Positions 53,565 through 61,688 of a DNA stretch of 64,000 nt are shown piece after piece. How positions within the stretch are numbered: the first letter of the stretch is position 1; the number at the start of each line of letters is the position of its first letter. Origin of the DNA: Rubripirellula reticaptiva (GTDB lineage: Bacteria > Planctomycetota > Planctomycetia > Pirellulales > Pirellulaceae); assembly GCF_007860175.1 (NCBI RefSeq), contig NZ_SJPX01000003.1, positions 345,388 through 409,387 of the forward strand, in the 5' to 3' direction. The notes beneath the pieces were generated by a model. It did not search any database, was not told the origin of the DNA, and saw only the letters and a program-made list of their open reading frames with translations. The translations under genes and the position numbers were made by a program.

Positions 53565-55613
53565 TCAATCGTCGTGATCGTCATCGTGGTGATGGACGTC
53601 GTATCCAGAGTGCTGTCCAAAAGCACCACTAAGGACATCGCCGATCTGAACACCGACTTCATCCGCAATCGTGGGGAAATTCGTTGGAAACGGTCGATAG
53701 TGATCGTCGCCGATCTCGAACCTCAACTTGCCGCGTCCACGACCATCAGTGACGATTTGTCCGACCACGACCCCGCCGACGGAAACCGGATAGGTGGCAT
53801 ATGCTGCAACGCCAAGAATCTCGGCCTCAAACTCGGTCTCACCGCGTTCGCGTTCAAACTCAATCTTGCCATAGCCGGAACCGATAAGGCGTCCCGACCA
53901 CTCGCCATTCTGCTGAAGAGTGACGACAGGCATGGCAGGAACGACGGAACTGTTTGACGTCGCCCCAGAATCAAAGTCCTGATTCTCAGTTGGTGAAACT
54001 ATGGATGTCGTTACTGCAGGAACACTCACGAAGTCATTATCGTGGTAGTCTTCGCTAACATTGCGTTCGCCATCATCGTGGCTTTCGTTCTCATTGGAAC
54101 CATCGAGGTTACGGTCGAACGAATCATCGCAATCGTTTTCGGCGTATCCTTCATCAAATGACTCGGCATCATTTTCATTAGAGCTGCTATCAATCGATTC
54201 CAACTCATGCATCTGTGAATCGTCGTAGCCGAGGATTCCATGATCGCTGCTGTCTGACGAACCATCTTGTGACGCAGTGCTTGGTGAGTCGCCTGAAGCC
54301 GAGCTAACGCTTTCCGAAAGGCGATCGTTAGTATTTGTTAGGCTCACGCTTGCGGAATCGCCAGAAACACCAACGACAAAGTCATCACGATCTTCGGTAC
54401 AATCATCACTGCTATCGCGATTCAGTTCTATACTGTCGTACTGAGCGTCATTCAGCTCGCTTTCACCATCGCTGAAATGATCTTCGTTACCTAACTCGAC
54501 GACATCGTCGTCATGGCTACTGTCGCCCGACTCCACTTCGCTCGGTTGTGAATCGTCGTTGAAGGAAACCATAGACGACGTAGTAGTTTGCGAGAGTATC
54601 GAGATCGAACTGACGCTTGCGGGAGGACGGCCATCAGTATCCGTCGCATTCTCATTCAATGAGTCATCCGAATAGTCGTTCATCGCATCGTGGCTTGACG
54701 TCTCGTCATCGAGGTTGCTCAAGAATTCACTGACGCTGTTGTGACTAGACGAATTAATTTCAAGACCGGATTCGCTATTCACAATCGTCGCGATAATGTC
54801 ATCGTGATCGTCTTTTACATGAAGCGTGTCGCTTGAGTCGTCTTCAGAATTGCCAATATCGCCGAACATGTCATCGATGGAATTGTCGTTCGATTCATTT
54901 TGATCGAAATCAACTAACGAACTGTCCCTGGGCTCCGAGAATGTTCCGGAGTCACCAGCAGCGAAGTTGCTTACGCTTGACTCGCTGATTCCCAAGCCAT
55001 TCGTGTTCCTATCACCGCTAACTTGCGTTTCGACATCGCTAACTTTGCTGCCAGCGACATCGCTAACGACTGGCGATGACAGGGGAGGCACCGCGACCGG
55101 TGTCAGTTCCGCGGACAGGCTACCTGTTGCGTCCGTCGTTACCTGCCCCATCGACACGCCACCGATTTCCAGCGTGTACGTGGTATTTGGCGAGCCAACT
55201 GCCAAGAACATCGTTCGCAAACTCAAACGCTTGGGTTCACCGGATAAAATGGAAATGTTGTCGGCAACAGTTTCGATGACCAACTCATCTTCATTGATCG
55301 GTTCCTCAGGCGAATTACCAAACGTCGCGGCAACAGGCGCCGTCTGTGCTAGAGAAGAGATCGAAGTCGCCGACTCGGCAATATCAATGACAACGGGGCT
55401 TGAGAATACCGCCGCATTTGTTGAGACCGGTGCGGAATAGGCAGCAACCGAAAGCGCAACTTCGGCTGGCACAGATTGGGAAGCAACCCTGTCCACATCT
55501 GTCAAATTCGACGCGAGCAATGACCTTAGCCCGAACGCCAGAAGATTTCGACGCTCTAAGGTTTCGATCTGCATTCCACGACAACGCATGATTGTTTGCT
55601 TTCGACTCATCAC
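53565..55613 (-). CDS. Acidic Ser/Asp/Asn-rich LEPR-XLL surface protein with His/Asp tail
   Basis: A 682-residue protein that opens with the LEPR-XLL motif (QIETLERRNLLA, about 16-27). A short globular part follows (LEIGGVSMGQVTTDATG), then about 350 residues of very acidic low-complexity sequence rich in Asp, Ser, Asn and Glu (units like DDSSDTLHVKDDHDD, SIDSSSNENDAES). Near the C-terminus is a beta-rich domain (GEWSGRLIGSGYGKIEFERERGETEFEAEILG; VGGVVVGQIVTDGRGRGKLRFEIGDDHYRPFP) and the chain ends in HHHDDDHDD. It should be exported, bind many cations, and lie on the surface. It is paralogous with the next gene upstream on the same strand, 47 bases away. Confidence 0.78.
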   Translation of the reverse strand: MMSRKQTIMRCRGMQIETLERRNLLAFGLRSLLASNLTDVDRVASQSVPAEVALSVAAYSAPVSTNAAVFSSPVVIDIAESATSISSLAQTAPVAATFGNSPEEPINEDELVIETVADNISILSGEPKRLSLRTMFLAVGSPNTTYTLEIGGVSMGQVTTDATGSLSAELTPVAVPPLSSPVVSDVAGSKVSDVETQVSGDRNTNGLGISESSVSNFAAGDSGTFSEPRDSSLVDFDQNESNDNSIDDMFGDIGNSEDDSSDTLHVKDDHDDIIATIVNSESGLEINSSSHNSVSEFLSNLDDETSSHDAMNDYSDDSLNENATDTDGRPPASVSSISILSQTTTSSMVSFNDDSQPSEVESGDSSHDDDVVELGNEDHFSDGESELNDAQYDSIELNRDSSDDCTEDRDDFVVGVSGDSASVSLTNTNDRLSESVSSASGDSPSTASQDGSSDSSDHGILGYDDSQMHELESIDSSSNENDAESFDEGYAENDCDDSFDRNLDGSNENESHDDGERNVSEDYHDNDFVSVPAVTTSIVSPTENQDFDSGATSNSSVVPAMPVVTLQQNGEWSGRLIGSGYGKIEFERERGETEFEAEILGVAAYATYPVSVGGVVVGQIVTDGRGRGKLRFEIGDDHYRPFPTNFPTIADEVGVQIGDVLSGAFGQHSGYDVHHHDDDHDD

Positions 55614-55660
55614 ATTCTCCTCTTGGTGGTTATTTCATCAAACACGAGCAAACAAACGGC

Positions 55661-56998
55661 TCAATCGTCGTCATCGTGGTCACGGCCATCGTGGTCACGA
55701 CTTTCATCTCGATCGTCATCGCTGTCACGATCGTGCCCGCTGGATACCAACGCAAAAGTTCCCGTCAGGCTGCTACCAATCCTAATAGTCGAACCTGCTG
55801 CGATGCTTGGGAAGCTCGCAGGAAAGGGGCGACCATCGTCGTCACCAACTTCAAACTCCAACTTGCCTTGCCCGCGACTGTTGGTGCGTAGTTGCCCTAC
55901 CACCGTTCCATCAATCGAAACGGCTAGGGATGCATTGGCAGCTAGGCCGCTTGCTTTCACTTCAAAATCCGATTCTCGATTGTCGCGTTCGAACTCCACA
56001 GTCCCTGTTCCAACGCCACTGAGAATCGTTCGCCACTTACCGTACTGCGAACCGGCAACGACCGGACCATTGGAAGGCACCTGATCGTCATTGATACCAT
56101 CGTCAGCAAGATGCACTCCGTCGTCCCGAACTCCGTCGACATCATCAAAACCTTTTTCGTCGTTCACACCATCTTCAAGATCGCCGACTCCGATGTCATC
56201 AACATCGCGGACACCGTCATTGAGATCGTCAACGGCGTTCACATTTCCCGAACCGTTCGCATCTGAGTCGTCGACGTCGTTCCTGCCGTCGTCGAAGTCT
56301 CCCGTCGCATCGTCATCGCGGTCGTCAATTCCTTTCTGACTGTTTTCAATTCCGTTGCCATCATCAGCATCGTCTTGATCTTGAGGTTCACCGTTGCTGA
56401 GAAACACACTCGTTCCGATTCCTGAAACCGTCACGGTGCCCCCGGCAACAACAGCCGGCAACTGCTGACCACTTAAACTCGATTCACCGAACTCAATTCG
56501 CCCGCGCCCATTCGCATCCGTCGAAACGCTACCTAGCGACACGCCTTCAACCGAAATCTCATATGCCGTCAGTGGCGATGCGTTTTGAATTTTGACTTCA
56601 AGCTTACGGCCTTGCCCTTCGTTTTCGAATTCGACTTTGACTCGCTCCCCAGCGACGCCCAACATTTTGGCTTCAAGTTCGCCGCCAGGGTTTACGGAGT
56701 CACTACCGAGCTGATTGATAACCATCAAAGCGTCAACCGCCGAAGCATAGCCGTCGTCGTTAACGTCCCAGTAGCTGTCCGAATGCGATACAACTTCCTC
56801 ACCAAAAACAGCGTTACGATTCAGGCTATTGATAATCGTTAGCGCATCGAGTGCCGAAACGGCATCGTCGTTGTTCACGTCGGCCGGATCGAGAAAGTTG
56901 TGAAACCCATCGCCAGCTAGCAAATTGCGACACTCTAACGATTCCATTCTCAAAGAGCGGCCTCGGCGGATAGATTTACGGTTGCGAGCGTGACTCAT
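55661..56998 (-). CDS. Dockerin-bearing LEPR-XLL surface protein, paralogue of the downstream gene
   Basis: About 445 residues from ATG 56998 (the open frame starts nine codons earlier). After a basic N-terminus and the motif MESLECRNLLAGDG come two dockerin-like calcium loops (DVNNDDAVSALDALTIINSLN and DVNDDGYASAVDALMVINQLG), a beta domain (YEISVEGVSLGSVSTDANGRGRIEFGE), an Asp/Asn/Gly-rich stretch (about 230-330) with repeats like GVDDIGVGDLEDG, and a second copy of the beta domain (GTVEFERDNRESDFEVKASG; IDGTVVGQLRTNSRGQGKLEFEVGDDDGRPFP). It ends HDGRDHDDDD. The beta domain and the ending are shared with the neighbour, so the pair arose by duplication. Probable calcium-binding exported matrix protein. 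Confidence 0.8.
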   Translation of the reverse strand: MSHARNRKSIRRGRSLRMESLECRNLLAGDGFHNFLDPADVNNDDAVSALDALTIINSLNRNAVFGEEVVSHSDSYWDVNDDGYASAVDALMVINQLGSDSVNPGGELEAKMLGVAGERVKVEFENEGQGRKLEVKIQNASPLTAYEISVEGVSLGSVSTDANGRGRIEFGESSLSGQQLPAVVAGGTVTVSGIGTSVFLSNGEPQDQDDADDGNGIENSQKGIDDRDDDATGDFDDGRNDVDDSDANGSGNVNAVDDLNDGVRDVDDIGVGDLEDGVNDEKGFDDVDGVRDDGVHLADDGINDDQVPSNGPVVAGSQYGKWRTILSGVGTGTVEFERDNRESDFEVKASGLAANASLAVSIDGTVVGQLRTNSRGQGKLEFEVGDDDGRPFPASFPSIAAGSTIRIGSSLTGTFALVSSGHDRDSDDDRDESRDHDGRDHDDDD

Positions 56999-57154
56999 GA
57001 TCGACTCCGGATATGACTGGGGCAAAGTGATGTATCTGGCTAGGCAATCAACATGCCTGTCGCCGTCTTCAAGCCCAAATGTGCGATGCCATTGGCATTC
57101 GATGAATTCACCCCATCCGGTTGATTCCGACTGCCGCGACTAGTCGCTCAGAGC

Positions 57155-57173
57155 CTGTCCACGCCGTGGACAG
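57155..57173. repeat. Perfect 8-bp inverted repeat
   Basis: CTGTCCAC-GCC-GTGGACAG, perfect arms around three bases, in the 280-base gap before the LEPR-XLL genes. Its half-site TGGACAG is the same as in the palindrome at 34986-35004, though there the arms are in the opposite order. No T-run follows on either strand. The gap shows no other feature. Confidence 0.45.
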
Positions 57174-57308
57174 AAACTCTCACTTGACCCGAAGGCCTCA
57201 TGTCGACTTGAACCCACAGAGAGTTCCCTATCGACATCGGCAATACTAGCAACGAAATTTGCCGCTTCGCGTTTTCTAAACGAAAGCTAATTTTGGCTCA
57301 CTCACGGT

Positions 57309-57863
57309 CTATTCCGAAGACAGAACTTCGTGACCGTTGCGAGTACCCAACGCTCGCCAAACACTTAAATCCACACTGTCTGTGGTCGTGTGCACGGAGC
57401 CATCCATCCACAATGTATGCACCATACCGAGGTGATAACTTCGAGCAGTCACAGCCGCATAAGTCGGCTCGGTCATGCTCGTTCCCTCGTACCGCGAGTT
57501 GTAGTCGATATCATAGGTGATACCGTCTGAATGCACGTAAGGCACTTTTGGGTTAGGTGCAAACACGGTTGTGAATCCGCTTTCATGTACCGGGCTGTCA
57601 CACCACTCTGTGTGCCCGGCATTGTCGTTCTGTCCTGGCCCCAACTTGAACTGCGCGCCGCCTGCAAACAATGCCAGATAGTCGGCGTTGGGCGGCACGT
57701 TTGGCCCTGGGTTGGCGGTGTTGCGGAAATAGGGCGTGAACGTTTTCACTTCGGCTTGACACAGCGTATTGCTCAAACCGTCCGAAATTGCTTCCGGACC
57801 CAGGGCAATCGCACGTTCAAGTGCGGTTAAATCCGGCGTAAATGCCATCCAGGACGGCGTCAT
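57309..57863 (-). pseudogene. DUF1559 pseudopilin-like gene, N-terminus missing
   Basis: The 184 readable residues are the C-terminal half of a DUF1559 protein: ISDGLSNTLCQAEVKTFTPYFR, GHTEWCDSPVHESGFTTVF, and YHLGMVHTLWMDGSVHTTTDSVDLSVWRALGTRNG. The N-terminal cleavage and helix segment (GFTLVELLVVIAIIG) that makes these proteins pilin-like is absent, and the same frame has a stop about 14 codons above the ATG. The upstream sequence to 58047 holds no such segment on any frame. The gene therefore has lost its front half. The break lies about 185 bases from the first attC site, at the edge of the cassette array. Confidence 0.7.
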
Positions 57864-58047
57864 CCCATCCCGCTCGCATACGTTTGCCGCGAATGTTGTC
57901 TTTCACAGTAGTGTCGCGTTGCAGAATCAACGAAGAACACGGCAATGAGCAAGCAGATCGCAGCTGGGAGAAATCTCCAACGCGAAAGCGCGCCGGGTAA
58001 GTCAGACGAAACGTTAGTCGGAGCGAAAGGATTCATTCAATCAGTTG

Positions 58048-58138
58048 GCGAACGTTACCGATCACCCGGTCGCGGCGGTTGATCAACCACTTCAAAACGC
58101 CCCGCTACCGCGACTCGGGTGCATCGGATGGTTCGCCG
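58048..58138 (-). repeat. attC site A
   Basis: Arms GGCGAAC... and ...GTTCGCC (58048 and 58132-58138); inner boxes CACCCGGTCGCGG and CCGCGACTCGGGTG pair with one extra base on the right arm. The stop codon of the repaired acetyltransferase frame (58105-58107) lies inside. It is the left-most site found. Confidence 0.8.
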
Positions 58139-58570
58139 CTTTTCGCGTGGGACGCCAAGCGTTTCCCCATGCTGATGCGTTGCTCAGTATCGTATCCCAG
58201 TGAACCGTAAAAGGCCACGACCGCGTCGTTTTGTGAACGGACCTGAAGGTTGGATTTTGGGACAGTCAAGGTTGCTGAGTGCTTGTTCCGCGTGCCGAAT
58301 CAGCGTCGAGCCGATACCGCGTCGCTGTTGCGTAGGAGTCACCGCAAGTGAGTAGATCCACCCTCGATGCCCGTCGTAGCCCGCCACGACCGTTCCAATT
58401 ACGGTCGCGTCCAACTCGGCTACAAAGAAGAGGCCGTCATCCGCGTCGTATTTGCGTTGGATCGATGCCGCAGGATCATTGTGTCCGGTTGAGTCCGGGA
58501 AAACGTCATCCCATAGCGATATCACGTCATCGCGATCGCTGGGCTCGTAATGTCGTACTTGAATGGGCAA
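58105..58570 (-). pseudogene. YpeA-like GNAT acetyltransferase cassette gene with a frameshift
   Basis: From ATG 58570 the first 108 or so residues are a good GNAT acetyltransferase: VRHYEPSDRDDVISLWDD, FFVAELDATVIGTVVAGYDGHRGWIYSLAV and the acetyl-CoA loop QQRRGIGSTLI, closely like E. coli YpeA. After CPKI one extra base (58252 or 58253) shifts the frame. Dropping it restores NLQVRSQNDAVVAFYGSLGYDTEQRISMGKRL, which is what the family has, and a stop inside attC site A. As it stands the protein ends at 58184 with a false 20-residue tail lacking the last strand and helix. Either a recent inactivation or a sequencing error. Confidence 0.82.
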
Positions 58571-58606
58571 CGTGAATGGCTCTCTATCAACTGAGGGAAG
58601 TCATTC

Positions 58607-58697
58607 GGCGAACGCTGGCCGTCAGCGGGCGGCGGGAGAAGACATTGATTTGCCAAGACGCGAGCCACCGCCGCTCCGTTGCACGGCATTGTTATCT
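58607..58697 (-). repeat. attC site B
   Basis: Arms GGCGAACGC (58607-) and ...GTTATCT (to 58697), inner boxes CAGCGGGCGGCGG and CCGCCGCTCCGTTG, with extra bases on the right arm. Separates the acetyltransferase cassette, whose ATG is 37 bases further on the minus strand, from the 50-codon cassette. Confidence 0.8.
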
Positions 58698-58719
58698 GGC
58701 GGGTTTTGGAGTTAGTGCG

Positions 58720-58872
58720 ATGAACCTTGATGAATTACAGGCCGAAGTTGAGAAGTTGCTTGCGTTGCTGAAAGACAGGCAGCCGGGGCTCATGACGTGG
58801 AACATGTTTTTGAACGAACGATTGGAAGCCGTCCAGAAGATGATCGAATCTGCGGGTGTGTCGTCCAGATAA
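58720..58872 (+). CDS. 50-residue cassette protein, plus strand, unknown function
   Basis: Codes for 50 residues from ATG 58720: MNLDELQAEVEKLLALLKDR, then PGLMTWNMFLNERLEAVQKM. It is an amphipathic helix pattern with clear codon structure, and its TAA is the TAA of the attC core AGATAAC at 58870-58872, as expected of a cassette gene. It opens 23 bases after site B. It reads against the orientation of the sites and of its neighbours, so it should not be transcribed from the array promoter. Small planctomycete proteins of this kind (LLKDxxPGLxTW) exist but have no known function. Confidence 0.6.
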   Translation: MNLDELQAEVEKLLALLKDRQPGLMTWNMFLNERLEAVQKMIESAGVSSR

Positions 58873-58957
58873 CGGCGGTGATCAGCGGGTCGGGAGAGTT
58901 GACTGTCCATTGGTGAAATCTTGCATGCCCGACTCCGTTGAATCACATGGTTATTTG
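58866..58957 (-). repeat. attC site C
   Basis: Arms AGATAACGGCGGTG and ...CACATGGTTATTTG, inner boxes CAGCGGGTCGGG and CCCGACTCCGTTG, extra bases on the right arm. Nearly identical to site K at 63570-63664. Confidence 0.82.
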
Positions 58958-59162
58958 TTTGCCCGAACCAGTCGTCGGACTAGCGGCCGGCAAGCCGTCA
59001 GCCTACCGGGCATGGAGTCGGCCGACAAATTTTCGGGCGCTGCGTTCGCCAGCGGGTCGGCAGTCGCACGAGTCGATCACGGCGCGCCATCAAGCGTTGG
59101 GATAGCGAGTTGTGCGCCGAGGCCATCGGTTACGATGCACCAAAAGACGCGTCGGTTTAGTA
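58958..59162. other. Cassette without a conserved gene (copy 1)
   Basis: Two hundred and five bases between sites C and D. Open frames exist on both strands, but none survives in the second copy of this cassette (63665-63869): one copy has a stop or a 1-base indel where the other is open. I read the cassette as non-coding or decayed. The conserved parts are its ends. Confidence 0.6.
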
Positions 59163-59253
59163 CAAATAACGTTACGGTTTACCGGGCGGCGGCGAAGGCC
59201 GTGATTTCGACAGGACGTGACCACCGCCGCTCCGGTACAACCGATGGTTATCG
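59163..59253 (-). repeat. attC site D
   Basis: Arms ACAAATAACGTTACGG and CCGATGGTTATCGG, inner boxes ACCGGGCGGCGG and CCGCCGCTCCGGT, extra bases on the right arm. Nearly identical to site L. Confidence 0.82.
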
Positions 59254-59618
59254 GTTTTTATTGACGAGCGTTGATCGGGTTCTGGGCAGCGGAAACCCCG
59301 TCACCACAGTGTAGCGGGCGTTGGTTCGTGCCGCAAGAAATTGAGCATTGGCCGGGCCGGCAAGTGAACGAGTGTTGCCTTCCGGCAGGGCGTGTTGTCC
59401 GTTACCGAAGGATCAAAAACGTTGCGGTGCCATCAACAAACGCCAACAGCGAACACAAGTTAGGCATGCGCGCGGTTTGGGTCGCGAAAGTCGCCAACGG
59501 AGGATCGAGGCGATTGATTTACCGATCAGTCAATACAAAAGCCGAACGACAAATTGTCAATCGAGCGTTGCAGCAATCGCTGGTGCAAGCGAACACTCCA
59601 AACACCTGAGGAGTCATT
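59254..59618. other. Cassette with an uncertain plus-strand open frame
   Basis: Between sites D and E. The longest open frame (59271-59609, 112 codons, plus strand) has an Arg/Gln-rich, unstructured translation; a shorter start at 59466 (MRAVWVAKVANGGSRRL) after GTTAGGC gives 47 residues ending just before site E. On the minus strand, the expected direction, no frame longer than about 25 codons lies within the unit. Coding status undecided. Confidence 0.4.
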
Positions 59619-59709
59619 CCGATAACGGTAGACATCACGGGGGACGGACGAAAGACTCTCCACTTCAAAAACCGCGCAAGCCGTCCTCCCGTGCATGTCA
59701 TGGTTCCCC
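59619..59709 (-). repeat. attC site E
   Basis: Arms CCGATAACGGTAGACAT and ATGTCATGGTTCCCCG, inner boxes CACGGGGGACGG and CCGTCCTCCCGTG, extra bases on the right arm. Contains the stop codon of the next minus-strand gene. Confidence 0.82.
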
Positions 59710-60123
59710 GCCGTTTTGCGAGTAGGTTTCCGCCAGCCACGCCTTCGGGAGATTGACCACCCGATCATCGCGGAACTGGATCACGAATTGGGTCGGGAAT
59801 CCAGAATAGGCCACAAATGTGTCGGTCGGCAATATATCGTCCGGGTACCGGTCAGTGAATCCATCACGATCTCGGCGTTGGATCTGAATGTCAGTCCATG
59901 CCTGAGCCTTTGTATGAGAACCAGGTGTACCATCACCGAGCGTTTGGCGTACCTGTCCGAGCGAATCGCCATTGTCAACGTATAGTGCGATTGCAGGTAG
60001 CAGCGCGTGTTCGTCGCCGAGTACTCGATAGCGAAACGCGGAATCGGTCATGCAATGCCACACGACGCCGACGAGGCTCAGCGATAGCAATGCGGCGAGA
60101 CAATAGAGCGAACGTGCAAGCAC
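59698..60123 (-). CDS. Cassette gene: 141-residue membrane-anchored or exported protein
   Basis: A GTG start at 60123, seven bases past site F, and a TGA stop inside site E (59698-59700) make this a standard cassette gene. The N-terminal helix ([24 protein letters not shown]) is a signal or anchor; its Cys near residue 8 precedes the hydrophobic core and is not a lipobox. The rest (residues 30-141) is soluble, with [20 protein letters not shown] resembling small planctomycete and proteobacterial lipoproteins that begin with a LGxGTP loop, and [13 protein letters not shown]. Function unknown. Expression probably depends on read-through from the array promoter. Confidence 0.78.
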   Translation of the reverse strand: MLARSLYCLAALLSLSLVGVVWHCMTDSAFRYRVLGDEHALLPAIALYVDNGDSLGQVRQTLGDGTPGSHTKAQAWTDIQIQRRDRDGFTDRYPDDILPTDTFVAYSGFPTQFVIQFRDDRVVNLPKAWLAETYSQNGGEP

Positions 60124-60129
60124 TTTTCA

Positions 60130-60226
60130 GTCGGGGAACGTTGGCAATCACCCGGTCGCGACGAGCAATTTTCCATTGTCAAAACGCCCGACTTCGCGAC
60201 TCGGGTGCATTGCGTGGTTATCCGAC
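60130..60226 (-). repeat. attC site F
   Basis: Arms GTCGGGGAACGTTGGCAAT and TGCGTGGTTATCCGAC, inner boxes CACCCGGTCGCGA and CGCGACTCGGGTG, with one extra base on the right arm. Same inner sequence as site A. Confidence 0.82.
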
Positions 60227-60234
60227 ATGTGGCG

Positions 60235-60966
60235 TCATGTTTGCGTCGCGGTCAGTGCCGACCGGATCGCCATTAGTTGCGGCCATGCGTACGCGAAATC
60301 GTCAATAAGTACTGGATCGTCGGGTCCATCAAAGAATCGATAAACAGCATCTGCCTGTAGCCAGTTTACCACTTCGGTGTGCGGTTGTCCCGTCGTGTCC
60401 CAGAAGGCGTTCGAAAGGCGTCCCTTTTTCAGCAGGGTGTCATCATTGTTCAGGATGAAGGCCGCAAGGTGTCGCTTGGCGTTGTCAGTACGCTTCGCGA
60501 TCCAAACATCGAGAAATCGTTGGACAGACGAAAGGGCGTTTGATATTGAGCAAAGAACGGTATCAATCGAGTCCTCGAATGCACCAATGATGGGATCGTC
60601 CAGTTGATATTCCCAGTATTCGTCGAAGAATCGATTTACAGCGTCTCGTTCGCGTTGGGGCCACGAATCAAATTGCCCGTATTTGAGTTTGCCGAATACC
60701 ACGGCGAGATCGAGAAAGTCGTCACGATGCTCGATTGATAATTCCAGCAGGCGTGGCAGAAAATGCTTGAAGTGACGAACGTTGCCCCATGTTGATATGG
60801 CCTTACGGGAATAGCGTTCGAGTTCCTCGTAGGTCAACTCGCGGAGTGGTGGAGCACCGAGTCTCGCTGAATGTTCGGGGCCGACGCAGCAATCGCAGCC
60901 CGTGAAATCGTCGCCGATTCGACAGTGGGCAAACGTCGCGTAGAGGTCGTCGATTGCGTCGTGCAT
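60235..60966 (-). CDS. Cassette gene: 243-residue cytoplasmic protein with a Cys cluster
   Basis: ATG 60966 lies 12 bases past site G and the stop is 9 bases before site F. The N-terminus has [19 protein letters not shown] (C-x9-C-x-C-C with flanking His), a possible metal site. It continues [34 protein letters not shown] and helical sequence to the end. The same order, a Cys-rich loop followed by a PLRELTxxxLxxYxxxAxxTxG phrase and a HFLPRLLEL phrase, occurs in a widespread unnamed family of about this size. No signal peptide or membrane helix is present. Function unknown. Confidence 0.82.
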   Translation of the reverse strand: MHDAIDDLYATFAHCRIGDDFTGCDCCVGPEHSARLGAPPLRELTYEELERYSRKAISTWGNVRHFKHFLPRLLELSIEHRDDFLDLAVVFGKLKYGQFDSWPQRERDAVNRFFDEYWEYQLDDPIIGAFEDSIDTVLCSISNALSSVQRFLDVWIAKRTDNAKRHLAAFILNNDDTLLKKGRLSNAFWDTTGQPHTEVVNWLQADAVYRFFDGPDDPVLIDDFAYAWPQLMAIRSALTATQT

Positions 60967-60978
60967 TGGAGTACGTGA

Positions 60979-61074
60979 GTCGGATAACGGCGGACATCAC
61001 CGAGGACGCGCGAAAGACTCAACCATTGCCAAACCGCTCGGCTCGCGTCCTTCGGTGGATGTCATGGTTCTGCG
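60979..61074 (-). repeat. attC site G
   Basis: Arms TCGGATAACGGCGGACATC and GGATGTCATGGTTCTGC, inner boxes CACCGAGGACGCG and CGCGTCCTTCGGTG, extra bases on the right arm. The loop reads AAAGACTCAACCATTGCCAAA. Confidence 0.84.
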
Positions 61075-61556
61075 TCTTTCTCAGTCGTAGGTTGAGTTTG
61101 CCGCTGGTGATAAATCTCGGACACCAAACTGACGAATTCAGTGGCACCAGCATAGACATCTGATTCATTTTTGGCGTAGAAATAGTTTACACCGTCAACT
61201 GAAACGATGGCAGGGTTTTTGCCTCCCTCTCGCACCAGTACATGAGTTTGCGTTTCGTCGGGATGGGTGACGGTCACGTGCGCGATAATCGGCGTGATGT
61301 GCTCATTGATGTCGCCGTAGTAGGTTTCGGGAACAATTCGTCGAAACACGGCGTCCTGATAGTCCGCGGGAATAGTCACAGGCTTGTTGGTCGCGGCTCG
61401 GTAACCGCTCCATGGGTGAAGGAACACTGTGATTGCATCCGCCCGTTTGAGGATTGGTGTCGGCGGTGTGAATCGAGAAGCATGTACCGTGAGGAGGAGT
61501 AGCAATGCAGCGGCACCACACCCGAATCCGAGGAAGAAGATTCCTGCTTTTCTCAT
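61062..61556 (-). CDS. Cassette gene: 164-residue exported or anchored protein
   Basis: From ATG 61556 the protein starts MRKAGIFFLGFGCGAAALLL, an anchor or signal with a Cys that could be a lipobox only if the cleavage site is unusual. The body (RADAITVFLHPWSGYRAA, VPETYYGDINEHITPIIAHV, VNYFYAKNESDVYAGATEFV) is beta-rich with no motif I know. The stop (TGA, 61062-61064) lies in attC site G. Start is about 40 bases past site H. Function unknown. Confidence 0.78.
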   Translation of the reverse strand: MRKAGIFFLGFGCGAAALLLLLTVHASRFTPPTPILKRADAITVFLHPWSGYRAATNKPVTIPADYQDAVFRRIVPETYYGDINEHITPIIAHVTVTHPDETQTHVLVREGGKNPAIVSVDGVNYFYAKNESDVYAGATEFVSLVSEIYHQRQTQPTTEKDAEP

Positions 61557-61595
61557 GTCGCGAGTTTGACGATCATCATCGGTTTGGCCTCAATC

Positions 61596-61688
61596 GCAGA
61601 ACGTCCGCCGTCACCGGGCGGCGAGAGTAAACTTAACCATCAGAAAACGCGCTGACGCCGCTCCGGTGCACGGCATTGTTATCCGTCA
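61596..61688 (-). repeat. attC site H
   Basis: Arms GCAGAACGTCCGCCGTC and CACGGCATTGTTATCCG, inner boxes ACCGGGCGGCG and CGCCGCTCCGGT, extra bases on the right arm. It overlaps the stop codon of the DUF429 cassette gene. Confidence 0.82.

Noticed and set aside
59449..59466. GTTAGGC at 59459 as another attC core
   Set aside because: It fits the right-core consensus, but no matching left arm or inner boxes lie within 150 bases.
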